A stretch of DNA of 64,000 nt from Actinostola sp. cb2023 (taxonomy: Eukaryota > Cnidaria > Anthozoa > Actiniaria > Actinostolidae). The position numbers were made by a program, and so were the translations under genes. The notes under the pieces were generated by a model, which had not been told where the DNA came from, searched no databases, and saw only the letters and a list, made by a program, of their open reading frames with translations. Location of the stretch: NCBI GenBank assembly GCA_033675265.1, contig JAUJYZ010000616.1, forward strand, positions 348,001-412,000, read 5' to 3'. This document shows positions 13,501-22,900 of the stretch, piece by piece. How positions within the stretch are numbered: the stretch's first letter is position 1; the number at the start of each line of letters is the position of its first letter.

Positions 13501-14329
13501 CCTCTCCCTCCACCTCCACCTTCATTCCGTTTGTGCAAGTTCCCTAAATGCTTCCCAGTCTCTCCCGACTCGCTCGTAGCACGGAAATCCCCCAAAAGAG
13601 TAAGTTTTTTTCTGGGATCCCTGTGGTGTCTCTGAGGATAACAAGGGATGAGATCCCTGTGGTATCTCTGAGGATAACAAGGGATGGGATCCCTGCGGTG
13701 TCTCTGAGGATGAAAGAGATGGGATCCCTGTGGTGTCTCTAAGGATAACAAGGGATGGGATGACAAGGGATGGGATCCCTGTGGTGTCTCTGAGAATAAC
13801 AAGGGATGGAATCCCTGCGGTGTCTCTGAGGATGAAAGAGATGGGATCCCTGTGGTGTCTCTAAGGATAACAAGGTATGGGATCCCCGTGGTGTCTCTGA
13901 GGATAACAAGGGATGGGATCCCTGTGGTGTCTCTGAGGATGAAAGAGATGGGATCCCTGTGGTGTCTCTAAGGATAACAAGGGATGGGATCCCTGTGGTG
14001 TCTCTGAGGATAACAAGGGATGGGATCCCTGTGGTGTCTCTGAGGATGAAAGAGATGGGATCCCTGCGGTGTCTCTGAGGATGAAAGAGATGGGATCCCT
14101 GTGGTGTCTCTGAGGATAACAAGGGATGTGATCCCTGTGGTGTCTCTGAGGATGACAAGGGATGTGATCCCTGTGGTGTCTCTGAGGATGACAAGGAATG
14201 GGATCCCTGTGGTGGGCCAGACCGGAAACGTGGAGTTTATAAAGTCTTTGTTTTCATCAGGACGAAAGCGAGGATTCGGATAACCCGTTTGATATTCCTG
14301 AACCACGTAACAAGAAGTCACGCAGATAG
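1399..14329 (+). CDS. MRE11: MRE11 double-strand break repair nuclease (spliced, 15 exons seen, incomplete)
   Basis: MRE11 is the Mn-dependent exo/endonuclease of the MRN complex (with RAD50 and NBS1) that resects DNA breaks in the nucleus. Exons with matching GT-AG sites and phases: 1399-1499, 1966-2126, 3219-3306, 4106-4362, then a gap, 6327-6493, 6568-6645, 8401-8524, 9457-9569, 10586-10831, 11960-12053, 12330-12488, 12978-13018, 13254-13321, 13424-13472, 14261-14329 (stop TAG). These give about 604 residues, against about 708 in human. Visible family signatures are [62 protein letters not shown] and an RG-rich tail. The N-terminal ~20 residues (the exon ending in G before 1399) and about 60 residues containing GHEHEC are not found. 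Exons 6327-6493 and 6568-6645 contain frameshifts. The gene could be a functional gene with assembly damage or a decaying copy. Homology itself is certain. Confidence 0.95.
1553..1644. repeat. Poly-G tract (92 nt, one T at 1571)
   Basis: This is an almost pure run of G on the plus strand inside the MRE11 intron 1500-1965. Such runs can form G-quadruplexes and are hard to sequence, so the length is doubtful. The glycine-rich ORFs over it are not genes. Confidence 0.9.
2696..3096. mobile_element. Foldback element of the TTTAAAGTGC(C/T) family
   Basis: The left end TTTAAAGTGCCTATGAAA (2696 on) mirrors the right end TTTCATAGGCACTTTAAG (ending about 3096). It sits in the MRE11 intron 2127-3218. 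Related termini occur at 17348/18784, 25205/25352 and 52166/52743. Confidence 0.7.
4416..5575. repeat. CAGA-rich minisatellite in MRE11 intron
   Basis: Irregular (CAGA)n segments are interspersed with a longer unit containing CACACAGACTATATGGG and TTAACATGCAGACAGAC. From about 5330 the array decays into a mixture of CAGA blocks and unique sequence. The expected MRE11 exon(s) for GHEHEC should lie between 4362 and 6327 but are not visible here. Reading frames over the array are repeat artefacts. Confidence 0.85.
5573..5922. mobile_element. Foldback MITE with GTCACGCGTGAC termini
   Basis: The left end TATAGCTAAACTACGTCACG (then CGTGACC) mirrors the right end GTCACGCGTGACATAGTTTA (then GCTAT). 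It is about 350 bp with no coding capacity. A second GTCACGCGTGACC occurs at about 6794 in the duplicated segment. Confidence 0.65.
5825..7640. repeat. Tandem ~0.9-kb duplication; second copy braided with satellite
   Basis: The segment starting TTCCGTTGGACTTTGAAA at about 5830 recurs from about 6725, and both copies continue in the same order (ACCAGTCACGCGTGAC, CACCCAGGGCTGAAC, GGTAATTAATGGA, CTAGACATGTAG, CTTGCGCAGTATCT, CCCCTTATCAGACT, AAGTATTTTGTTTGTAC). In the second copy, blocks of CCATCCACCCATCCATCCCT are inserted between these anchors. The first copy holds the damaged MRE11 exons. Confidence 0.85.
6327..6645 (+). pseudogene. MRE11: MRE11 middle exons with frameshifts (6327-6493 and 6568-6645)
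   Basis: From the acceptor at 6324-6326 the sequence reads [17 protein letters not shown], then reaches TGA at 6379. The family sequence resumes one base out of frame as [16 protein letters not shown] and runs to LADK at the 6494 donor. The next exon starts at 6568. Its ends are in phase (78 nt, ending KPLIRLR before gtaagt), but the middle is readable only in another frame ([18 protein letters not shown]), so two compensating shifts are needed. The braided second copy near 7295-7305 reads aagattcca at the first break, which would restore the family-like ITKIP. I infer base-level corruption of this copy. True pseudogenisation is the alternative. Confidence 0.75.
6946..8215. repeat. 31-bp CCATCC-type satellite
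   Basis: The unit is roughly CATCCCTAGCCATCTATCCC followed by ATCCACCCATC. It is clean at about 7640-8100 and mixed with unique sequence before that. Shorter CCATCCATCC runs continue to about 8380, just before the exon at 8401. Confidence 0.9.
8401..10831 (+). CDS. MRE11: MRE11 capping-domain and helical exons
   Basis: Exon 8401-8524 reads [18 protein letters not shown] then [16 protein letters not shown], the conserved end of the MRE11 capping domain; it is joined in phase 0 to KPLIRLR at 6645. Exon 9457-9569 ends [16 protein letters not shown], the counterpart of human RVEDLVKQYF, and leads into a tandem array of its own 3' end. Exon 10586-10831 reads [19 protein letters not shown] then VDKDENEAI and a highly charged helical tail ending EDDEEEVRK, where the family has its RAD50-proximal charged helices. 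Phases (0/1, 0, 0/0) are consistent. Confidence 0.93.
8713..8793. mobile_element. Short foldback (80 bp)
   Basis: TACCCTGCGAGCAGA...TTTCTACTCGC is mirrored by GCGAGTAGAAA...TCTGCTCGCAGGGTA. It is a compact hairpin in MRE11 intron 8525-9456. Confidence 0.75.
9040..9280. mobile_element. Foldback element, AT-rich
   Basis: Inverted pairs include CAGCCTTTTGCAAA with TTTGCAAAGGGCTG, ATCAATATATCAA with its mirror at 9225-9245, and GCATTATGGGTAAT with ATTACCCATAATGC. It is in the same intron as the 8713 foldback. Confidence 0.65.
9515..9945 (+). repeat. 78-bp tandem array spanning the MRE11 exon end and donor
   Basis: There are five full copies and one partial copy of the exon end [16 protein letters not shown] plus the first ~25 intron bases. 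Donors gtaagt/gtaaga fall at 9570, 9648, 9726, 9804 and 9886. The spacing of 78 (26 codons) keeps the frame through the fourth; a 4-bp insertion before 9845 breaks it afterwards. Confidence 0.92.
10110..10490. repeat. Inverted and direct copies of a retroelement-like end
   Basis: TTTTATTTTAACCGAGCTTT at about 10130 is inverted relative to AAAGCTCGGTTAAAATAAAA at 10197 and 10409. The last two are followed by the same CACAGGTTGATGATACAAAC and ACAAGAATCTTCTTGATCTA. It may be the end of a Penelope-like or other retroelement; the family is not established from sequence alone. Confidence 0.55.
10495..10540. repeat. (GTT)n microsatellite
   Basis: About 15 GTT units, just upstream of the MRE11 exon at 10586. 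Confidence 0.9.
10845..11858. mobile_element. piggyBac-like non-autonomous element, copy 1
   Basis: It is flanked by TTAA at 10841-10844 and 11859-11862. The left end CCCTTTGACTCCCAC mirrors the right end GGGTGTCAAAGGG. TTAA target duplication with CCC ends is the piggyBac hallmark. It is 1014 bp with no transposase. ORFs of up to 170 codons appear here and in copy 2 in several frames and look non-coding. It lies in MRE11 intron 10832-11959. Confidence 0.85.
11960..12488 (+). CDS. MRE11: MRE11 acidic linker and GAR (Gly-Arg-rich) motif exons
   Basis: Exon 11960-12053 encodes an acidic stretch ([14 protein letters not shown]). Exon 12330-12488 encodes a glycine/arginine-rich run with about a dozen RG dipeptides ([16 protein letters not shown]). 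In vertebrate MRE11 the equivalent GAR motif is methylated by PRMT1 and influences DNA binding and focus formation. The match in position and composition supports an orthologue rather than a bare nuclease paralogue. Both exons end in phase 1. Confidence 0.9.
12590..12870. repeat. Degenerate CCCATTCG/CCGTCCT minisatellite
   Basis: Short units such as CGCCCGTCCTCCCATT are repeated imperfectly in MRE11 intron 12489-12977. The overlapping reading frames are repeat shadows. Confidence 0.85.
12978..14329 (+). CDS. MRE11: MRE11 C-terminal exons
   Basis: There are four short exons. 12978-13018 reads [14 protein letters not shown]. 13254-13321 reads [13 protein letters not shown]. 13424-13472 reads [17 protein letters not shown]. 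14261-14329 reads [16 protein letters not shown] and NKKSRR, then TAG. The acidic [10 protein letters not shown] followed by a basic end resembles the DDDDDPF-RR ending of vertebrate MRE11. The intron before the last exon is filled by a 36-bp minisatellite. Confidence 0.9.
13611..14212. repeat. 36-bp minisatellite, ~17 copies
   Basis: The unit contains GGGATCCCTGTGGTGTCTCT and GAGGATAACAAGGGAT, with a GATGAAAGAGAT variant. It fills the last MRE11 intron. The period is a multiple of 3, which explains the long open frames on the minus strand. Confidence 0.92.
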
Positions 14330-14640
14330 CACCCCGTGATCACGTGATGCAAAGCAAGACAGGGATTGGAGGGTTTAATGTCACGTCACCACAGCGAGAT
14401 ACGTCAACAAAGTCGTCGTAGGGATTGGACGTTCATTGTCACGTGACCAGAAGGGTAGATTTTTAATGTCACGTGACCGATATCAGTCATATTGAAAACA
14501 AACGACGTGTCACGTGACTGAAAGGACATGACGTTTTACGTCACGTGACTGGTAATAGTTTTAGTTAGTGGGTGATTCTGTGTGAATCACTGTCCCCTTT
14601 CGATCCAAATGTTATTTTTTTAGCCAAACTGTTAATTATT

Positions 14641-15459
14641 ACTCGGGCCCTTCCGAAGGAAGCCCGAGTTAGAAAATGCGTTTTTCGGTAGTAGTAGTAG
14701 TCGTAGTTTTTTTAGTCGGTTAAAGAATGACGAAAGTATGCGACGTATTTAATCGTATCCGGAGTTTCAAGATTACTCCGCAGATTTGAAAAGATAAAGG
14801 AGACACAGGACTCAAGTAGATTATGAATCTTAGTTTTGAAAGCAGCTGTAGATCTTCAAGCTATTAAAAGGTCAGGATTCTAGTTCATCGTTCAATGACT
14901 AGAAGTGGTAAAAGGACTAGAAGCTCACTTAAAATATATATTTTTTTAAACAAACGCGAGGCCGTTATCGGAACCATCTGACCTATGCAACCTCAAGACG
15001 TATCATGTTCGTACTCACCGGACTAATAGTCTCCCTCGTCACTCAACTGTCACTGATTGTCATGACGTCAGAGAAATTATATTGTATTGAAGAAGATGTC
15101 CTTGTTTTATTCGACGTTCGAACCGTAACTCGAACCCGAACTCGATTCCAAACTCGACGTTTCGGGATCTGAAGCTAGAGAGGGGGCCTTTACACAAACT
15201 CATCAAAATCAAATCAATTGAACTCAAAGTCAAAAGGTAATCAAATGAACTCAAAGGCAAATCAAATGAACTCGACACATACATGTATATACATAGTCTC
15301 CCTCGTCACGCAACTGTCAGTCATTGTCAGGTCTCTCCTCGCGCAGCTGACATTGTCCTTGTTCTTCAACCAACTGGCATTCATTTTCAAGTACTTCCTC
15401 GAACAACTGACATTTTCCTTTTCACAATGCCCGAGTGAACGCTCATTGAGCGTCTTGTT
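14641..15459 (+). mobile_element. Helentron-like non-autonomous element, copy A
   Basis: It starts ACTCGGGCCCTTCCGAAGGA (hairpin head, then AGCCCGAGT) and ends GCCCGAGTGAACGCTCATTG, then AGCGTCTTGTT. The 5' ACTCGGGC is inverted just before a 3' terminal hairpin (ACGCTCATTGAGCGT), a layout known for Helentron-type rolling-circle elements. It sits between the 3' ends of MRE11 and FSTL1. The rest of 14330-15859 shows no gene. Confidence 0.6.
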
Positions 15460-15766
15460 TGTATTAAATTTACGTGTTATATAATAGAAATAGAGGGTTA
15501 CGTAGGGGGGGAGGGATTAGTATTTTGAGGAAACACCAACATCTACGACCCTACTTCATTTTATAGCAACTATTTGACCATATTTGAGGCATTGCTTAAA
15601 GGCTCATTTCTACCAGTCCCGCCATCCCCACTCACCCTCCCTACCCCCCACTCTCATCCCTAAATGACCAAATGTATGATACGATGGGGGAGGGGGAAAG
15701 AGCCGGGGTCGAATTAGAATAGAAGTGTGGTCAGTTAGAAACTACTTTGAGCCACCTTAAACCCAT

Positions 15767-15772
15767 TTTATT
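15767..15772 (-). terminator. Polyadenylation signal AATAAA of FSTL1
   Basis: On the minus strand AATAAA lies about 90 bases past the FSTL1 stop codon. The position and strand fit; cleavage itself is not visible. Confidence 0.6.
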
Positions 15773-15859
15773 TGCAGCGTACATACAAAGTAAAGTTCTA
15801 CATTTTCATATTTTATCTTTTTACAACGAACATAAAATGCTTTGGTAGCTTGTGTTTGA

Positions 15860-16940
15860 CTAGTCTTGGGGTTTGGAGAGTTGCTTTGGCTTGATAAACA
15901 TCAATGCCGGTTTTTCGTCCTTATCGTTGCCTTCTTCTACCACTCGAACCTCGTGCTTGGCGATTTCGTTCTGTAACTTCTTCTTCGCCTCTATTCCGTT
16001 CAAAACAAAAATGTTTTTCTCTTCGCCTTTGTGTGTTTCATTTTCTGAGGACATAAAATCGGCCATGAATAATAAGATTGTAGTTGAAATATACAGTTCT
16101 GATTTAGGTTAATGAAATTGAATTTTCGCGCCAAATTGAGAATTCGGACGCGCGTGCGCCATTTTCAAAAACAAGTCAGACTTGGTTTCGAACCAATAAC
16201 ATGCCGTTATATGGTAATTTGTCGCTTGGTAATTGTTAGTAATGTAGTTCATGAAACCTTACCTAAACATGCCGTTATGTTCGCGCCAAAATTGAACTTT
16301 TCCCGCACGCGCGTCGGTTTTCGCGCCAAATCACCGATGGTTACAAAAGAACATTGGTATGTATGGATTTAGAACAATAACATCTTGGTTTTCTTACCAT
16401 TACAGTTCAAGGCAGTACAAACCCAGTTTCCGCAAGCGCAGACACTAAAACATGCAACAAATAGACAGGTTTAACAGGTATACAAATAGGTTCCACGCTA
16501 GAGAAGATAATGTAAAACAGGTTTTACAGGAATACAAACAGGTTCCACACTAGAGAAGATAATGTTAAACAGGTTTTACAGGAATACAAACAGGTTCCAC
16601 GCTAGAGAAGATAATGTAAAACAGGTTTTACAGGAATACAAACAGGTTCAACGCTAGAGAAGATAATATCAAAACAGGTTTTACAGGAGTACAAACAGGT
16701 TCCACGCTAGAGAAGACAATATAAAACAGGTTTTACAGGAATACAAATAGGTTCCATGCTAGAGAAGACAATATAAAACAGGTTTAACAGGAACACAAAC
16801 GGGTTCCACGCTAGAGAAGACAATATAAAACAGGTTTAACAGGAATACAAACAGGTTCCATTCTGTATAGACTTACCAGCTGTTGCAGTCGGTAGGAATC
16901 TCAGCGCCATCGCTATACATGTTTCCTTCGAGTTCACAAA
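15860..16940 (-). CDS. FSTL1: FSTL1 VWC-like and C-terminal exons
   Basis: Exon 16940-16877 reads VCELEGNMYSDGAEIPTDCN and S. Exon 16444-16398 reads CVCACGNWVCTALNCN, the hallmark of FSTL1. Exon 16044-15860 encodes a lysine/glutamate-rich tail (KKKLQNEIAKHEVRVVEEG) ending KQLSKPQD and TAG at 15860-15862. A polyadenylation signal AATAAA lies on the minus strand at 15772-15767. The 16445-16876 intron is mostly a 52-bp minisatellite. Confidence 0.9.
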
Positions 16941-19900
16941 CTACCCAAAACAATAATAATAATAATAATAAGTCTTTATTATAGTGCGAACATTGCGATT
17001 ATAATAACGACGCACGGGTAAGGATTTTGTGTCCTGACGTCCAGCACAACCGCTAATCCTGTCATCTTTCCTCTATTACGTCTGACATGCGATAAATCCG
17101 AAGATGAACGATAATCGTATTATAATTGGTGATTGGCTATACTTACGTTCATGGGGGGGCTTGAATTCTGTTGAATTGTAAAATAAATGATAGGGTCAAT
17201 AACGGGTTATGACCGCTAGTTCATTTGCCATTCATATCATCAGCAATAATAGAACAGTTATAATGGACTTATATTCTTTTTTGGCCCTCTCCCCAACATT
17301 CCAACAGATTATACTCAGTTAAGCGTTATTTGACTTTTCTATCGCATTAAAGTGTTTATGACACGAATTTTTTTATTTTGAAAATCGATTATATATGAAG
17401 TGAATAGTGGGATGGTTCAGTCATTTTGTGATTTGAGCTTCGCATTTGCGAGGAATAAAGGTTTGAAATCGTGATATTTTAATTTGGTGACGTCAGATTG
17501 TTTTTAATTTATTATACAAAATCGTCCTTGTGCAAATTATTGACATTTTTAACCCATTCGCTCCTACACCGGCCGAAACCGGCCGTAAACATCGATAGTG
17601 CTTTGAAAAATTCTAACTTTCTGAATTTTCGTAACATCGATCTCATGGCCAGTTATTAGTGACAACTAGATAACTCTTCATATTTTAACCTCAAGTAAAC
17701 TGACTTACAGGTCCGATTTCTGGGCATTAGTTCAATTTGTTTGCCATAAAAATCAAAAATGCGTGTTTTTGACGCAATTTTACACCTCGAAAATGACCGA
17801 CATTTGACTTGGATTTTCTTCCAAAATACATCCTTGCGAAACAAAACGCCACTTTCTCAGCAAACTTCCATCTCTCTTCTTGATATAGTCGTGAATTTTG
17901 CCCTCTCTTTTCCTTAACTCGCCGAACAATAGCCATTTCCTTAGGACCACTTTCGCTAACACGTGTTTTCCTTCTGCACGCCCGAAAAGGATGCCGGGAA
18001 ACATCCGGGAATTTCGGCATAGATCTCCCCGAATCTCCGAGCCACTCGGTCCTACAGGCAAAATATTGCACCGGTTGCATTCTTTACAAGTCCAAAGTCG
18101 CCAAAAATGCCTTTGTAGGTCCTGGAATCCAACACAGAAAGACCAGAGAGACGATTTCACAATTGAGACCGCCATTTTGAATTTCCAAACGGCAACGTCG
18201 AAATGTGATCGTGAATTCGTATCTAAACTCCTGATTTCTTCCAGGAGAACGGTCTCTACCACACCAGTCAAGCTTAATGATGCTGTCCTGGGGGCTTCTG
18301 TGGTGAATAATGGCTATAAACACTCTAAAAATGCAAAATTGGCCTTTTCGAGTAGTGATTACTACTAGCCCCTACGAGCTCCCAAGAAGAAAGGCAGAAC
18401 ACGTGAAGAAGCGAGCCCACAGGCATTCAGAACTGTCAAGATTTCCATGGAAACCCCTTATACGGAATCGAAATTTCCTACGACGTGATTAGGTCCAGAA
18501 AATCGCTAAAAAACTCAAAATAGCTCAGGAGCGAATGGGTTAATCTGGCAAAAACTTTTCTACAACGTATATAAATGATGTTAAACTTTTTTTTTCTATT
18601 TCAGAAAAGAATGCTACATGAAATAATAGAAATAAGTTATGGAAAAAAACAATCTGACGTCACCGAATTAGCATAACTCGCAAATGCGAAGCTCAAATCA
18701 CAAAATACTGAACTATCCCACTATTCAGTTCCTGATATGTAATCGATTTTCAAAATAAAAAAGTTCGTGTCATATACACTTTAAGGTGCTCATTTTAACG
18801 GGTGTCTATAAAACGCGGATGCAGACCGGCGGACCATTTTTGCGAACCACTTTTGCGGATCATTGTTACAAAACCCCAGTGCCCCATAAATGCTAAAAAA
18901 AAACCTTCGCATTTCTAATAAAAACTACCATCGAAAATTTGAAAATGATTCGAATACTTTTTTCCTATAAAATAAAATAAAAAAGCAACACAATCTTTGG
19001 TGGTCTGAGGCACAGGATATAACTGGTGCCTGAGAGACAGACAGCCCAACCAATTCTTGAGGCTACTTATAGTAAATAAAACGATAATTGTATGAGCGCG
19101 TCTTTTTTGATGGGTTTCCTGTGGTAGAGCGAGCGCGCAATACGTATTATGTTGGGCTCCCTGTGCACTTTACATCGAGTTTAGATACCTGGGTCCAAAC
19201 ACTTCTTGAACTCGTGTAAACTAAGCTCCCAGTCTGAATCCTCGTCAGTGAGCGCCATCAACGCGTCCGAGCACAGTCCTTGTAGAATGGGATTGATGTA
19301 TTCATCTTCGTCAGGCATCTGAAAGTACCACATCAATAGACCTCTTTAGCTTGTATGTAAATTGCCCATTTCAAACCATGTGATGTAAACATGATATTCT
19401 CTGGAGAATTGTTCCTTTATATTTCTGACATTTATTCGTTCATATTGAAAGGACTAATTCTCCAGAGAACACCATGTTTACATCACATGGTTTGAAATGG
19501 GCAATTTACATACGAAGCTAAAGAGGTCTATTGAAGTACTTAGCTTATTCAATCAATCTTTCATTTACCTACATAACGCGTAGAAGCAAATATAAAGGGT
19601 CTGTTGTCATAGGAACATTGTTCCCATAGCAACGCATTACCATGGCAACAGACACGTCATACCTTGGCAACGGTTTCGTTAGACTTGATGAGCTGTATAA
19701 ATTCTTTTCTATTGAGTTTGCCGTTCCTATCGGTGTCCATTCCTTCGAAAAACTTCTTGAACACATTTCCTGACAAGTTTATGTCAAGCATCTGTCCCAC
19801 GACATTCATCCATGCGATAAGCCTGTCGCGAAGATCGTCGCGATCGCGTTCGTAACACACAACTAAGAGAGCACAGAAACTACGTTAGAAAGCGTGTAGA

Positions 19901-22900
19901 GCGAGAGTGACGCTAACACACAACTAAGAGAGCACAGAAACTACGCTAGAAAGCGTGTAGAGCGAGAGTGACGCTAACACACAACTAAGAGAGCACAGAA
20001 ACTACGTTAGAAAGCGTGTAGAGCGAGAGTGACGCTAACACACAACTAAGAGAGCACAGAAACTACGTTAGAAAGCGTGTAGAGCGAGGTGACGCTAACA
20101 CACAACTAAGAGAGCACAGAAACTACGTTAGAAAGCGTGTAGAGCGAGGGTGACGCTAACACACAACTAAGAGAGCACAGAAACTACGTTAGAAAGCGTC
20201 TAAAGCGATCGTGTCGCTAACACACAACTAAGAGAGCACAGAAACTAACTACGTTAGAAAGCGTGTAGAGCGAGGGTGACGCTAACACACAACTAAGAGA
20301 GCACAGTTAAAACTACGTTAGCAAATGAACAAAGACTAGTTCTTTAACGATAGAAACGTTTATACATGTGGGAATTTAAGGTGATTCCCTTGTTTTTTGT
20401 TTAGCATTGCGAGGGTGACGCTAACACACAACTAAGATAGCACAGAAACTACGTTACAAAAGCGTCTAAAGCGATCGTGTTCGTAACACACAGTTTCCAC
20501 ACACTAAAATATCACAGACAGAAACTACGTTAGAAAGCGTTTCAAAAAGCGAGCGACCCCCCTCCGGTATACGACCATCTTTCGTATCTGATTGCAAAGG
20601 TGGTCGCTAACAAGAGGCCCTGTCAGACTCTAGCTAAGCGCACTGTAAATGCATCTATTAGAGTTAATTACCTGGTTTTGACTTGTGAACAGTGTGATGC
20701 GTGGCGAGCACTTCTGCAATGAACAAAGACTAGTTCTTTAACGATTGAAACTTTTATACCACATTGCTGGGAATTACCGTGCGGGTTCTTTATAGAGTCA
20801 TATTTTCGTATGAGTGGGAAACTACGGTCACGGTACGAAATCGATGACATTGTATTCAACCAATCACAGCGCGAAAAATCATTGCTCAACCAATCAGAAT
20901 GCTTGGACACGGCACGGTCTGACACCGCACGGTACAAACCGTACCGTAACTACTTCCCACTCATACGAAAACGACTCTAACGGTATTTGGAACGTTGATG
21001 TACCCTGGGATCCAGAGGCAGTTTTCCCCTCGCTGCGTCAATCGCTGTTTGGACACGATGTCGCGAGGGAAATTTTTTTTTTTTTTTTTTTCGAAATATA
21101 AATCTTGGCCGCTGCACTGTGTGTAGTCGAATTTGCAACTCGATCAAGAGGTGCGAAACTAATTTAATTACACCAATAAATATACTTGCGTCGCGTGCTT
21201 CTCGCACTCCTCTCGTGTTCTTCTCTATCCTCGCGTGATACACGATTGCACACGTATAGTGTATTGTATTTCTTTACCCTCACGTCACCATTCGAAGCTT
21301 TTCCGCACCACGCGAAGGTGCGAACATACCGCGTAACGTTGCACGATTTCAGCGTGTGTCCACCTCTGGACACGCGTGGACAATTATTGCCTGCATTATT
21401 GCGCGCAATTTCCCATCGTTTGTTCCTTAAATCCCACTAACTTGTACTAAGAACAGAAGGAGAACGGGACGTATAAAGACACTATACTCACCTATCTCGC
21501 AAGGTCCTTTGCTCTCAATAGTAATCTTCTTTTCCTTGATACAAGCAGTACGGTGTAATTCACAGTGATTGGGGTACGTTATTCCGTCAGAACCGCAAAC
21601 CGGATTTTGATGATTTGGACAACTTGATTTACACTGGCATGTTGGCCAGCTGTACTTTAGGGTGCACTCCTGTCCAGCGTGACAGGTAACGGCAGAGCAA
21701 TTACCTGGCGTGACAAAAAAGGAATTAAGTGATACAGTACGTATTGGCTAGCGTGACCAAAAGCGTTCTTGCGTGACAACATATAATAATAATAATAATA
21801 ATAATCATACTTTATTTAAACACGTATCACCTAGGAGCTACAAGTAACAAATAATGGTTGTTACACAAAGCTTTATAGGTCAGCGTGACCATGGCGTGAC
21901 CAGAGTGATGTGACGTTATATAATGCCAGAGTGACATATTTTTTTATTGACAACATAAAGATATCGTCAAATGTTTGTCCACATTTAATTATTTATTAGT
22001 AATTGTTTAGTACAATTTTAGTTACAAATAGAGCTATTTCCTTCCTTTCGTCACGCAACGCTACTGGGAGGTGTCCGTACCGGTATAAATACGTAACGCT
22101 ACTGGGAGGTGTCCGTACCGGTATAGAGCAGATTTCGTTTGACTGTGAAAAACTTACGGCACGGACCGTAATGATTTAGGATTTTGAATGAATCCGTGCC
22201 GTGACCGTGCCGTGACCGTGCGCCGGGGTTTTTCACAGTCATACGAAATCTGCTCTAAATACGTAACGCTACTGGGAGCTCATCTGTTGGTGCTCTGCCA
22301 ATTTTATTCTTTAATTACTGCTCTTTGAGACCTGGACGTGGTCAATTGAAGTGTTTGGAATACCATGGTAAATGAGATTGGAATCAAACGTGACGTCGGT
22401 ACAAGCAGATTTAGTTGAGTATTTGAGAAGGAAATTGTTCACATTGCTGTGTTGTATCATTGTACTCATAGCGATCCTCATCGATCAGGGGCTGGGCACC
22501 AAGGGGGCTTTGATCATCGGCATCATTATCATTACTCATCGTCATCATATTTATAACAACTAACATCACCTACAGGCATAAACACGATCAGCAGCAGCAG
22601 CACTGATTATCGCCGGTCAATGCCACGTACGTACAATTGGCGACAAAATAGACGACACTCTTAGATAATAAGCCCTTATGGGGAGTTATAGATGTCCCAT
22701 CCCCCCTCCCCTATTCAATGTTGAGGTAAGGTGCGGACACACGGTGCAACATTGCGTGCAATATTGCTGGCAATTTTGTTGCAGCGTGTGTCCACCCATG
22801 AAACTGATTGCTCGCAATTGACTAGCGCGCTAATACGACGTAATTTGTTGCTCGCAATGTTGCAGAAGTAGGACTTGATTCTACTTCTGTAACATTGCGC

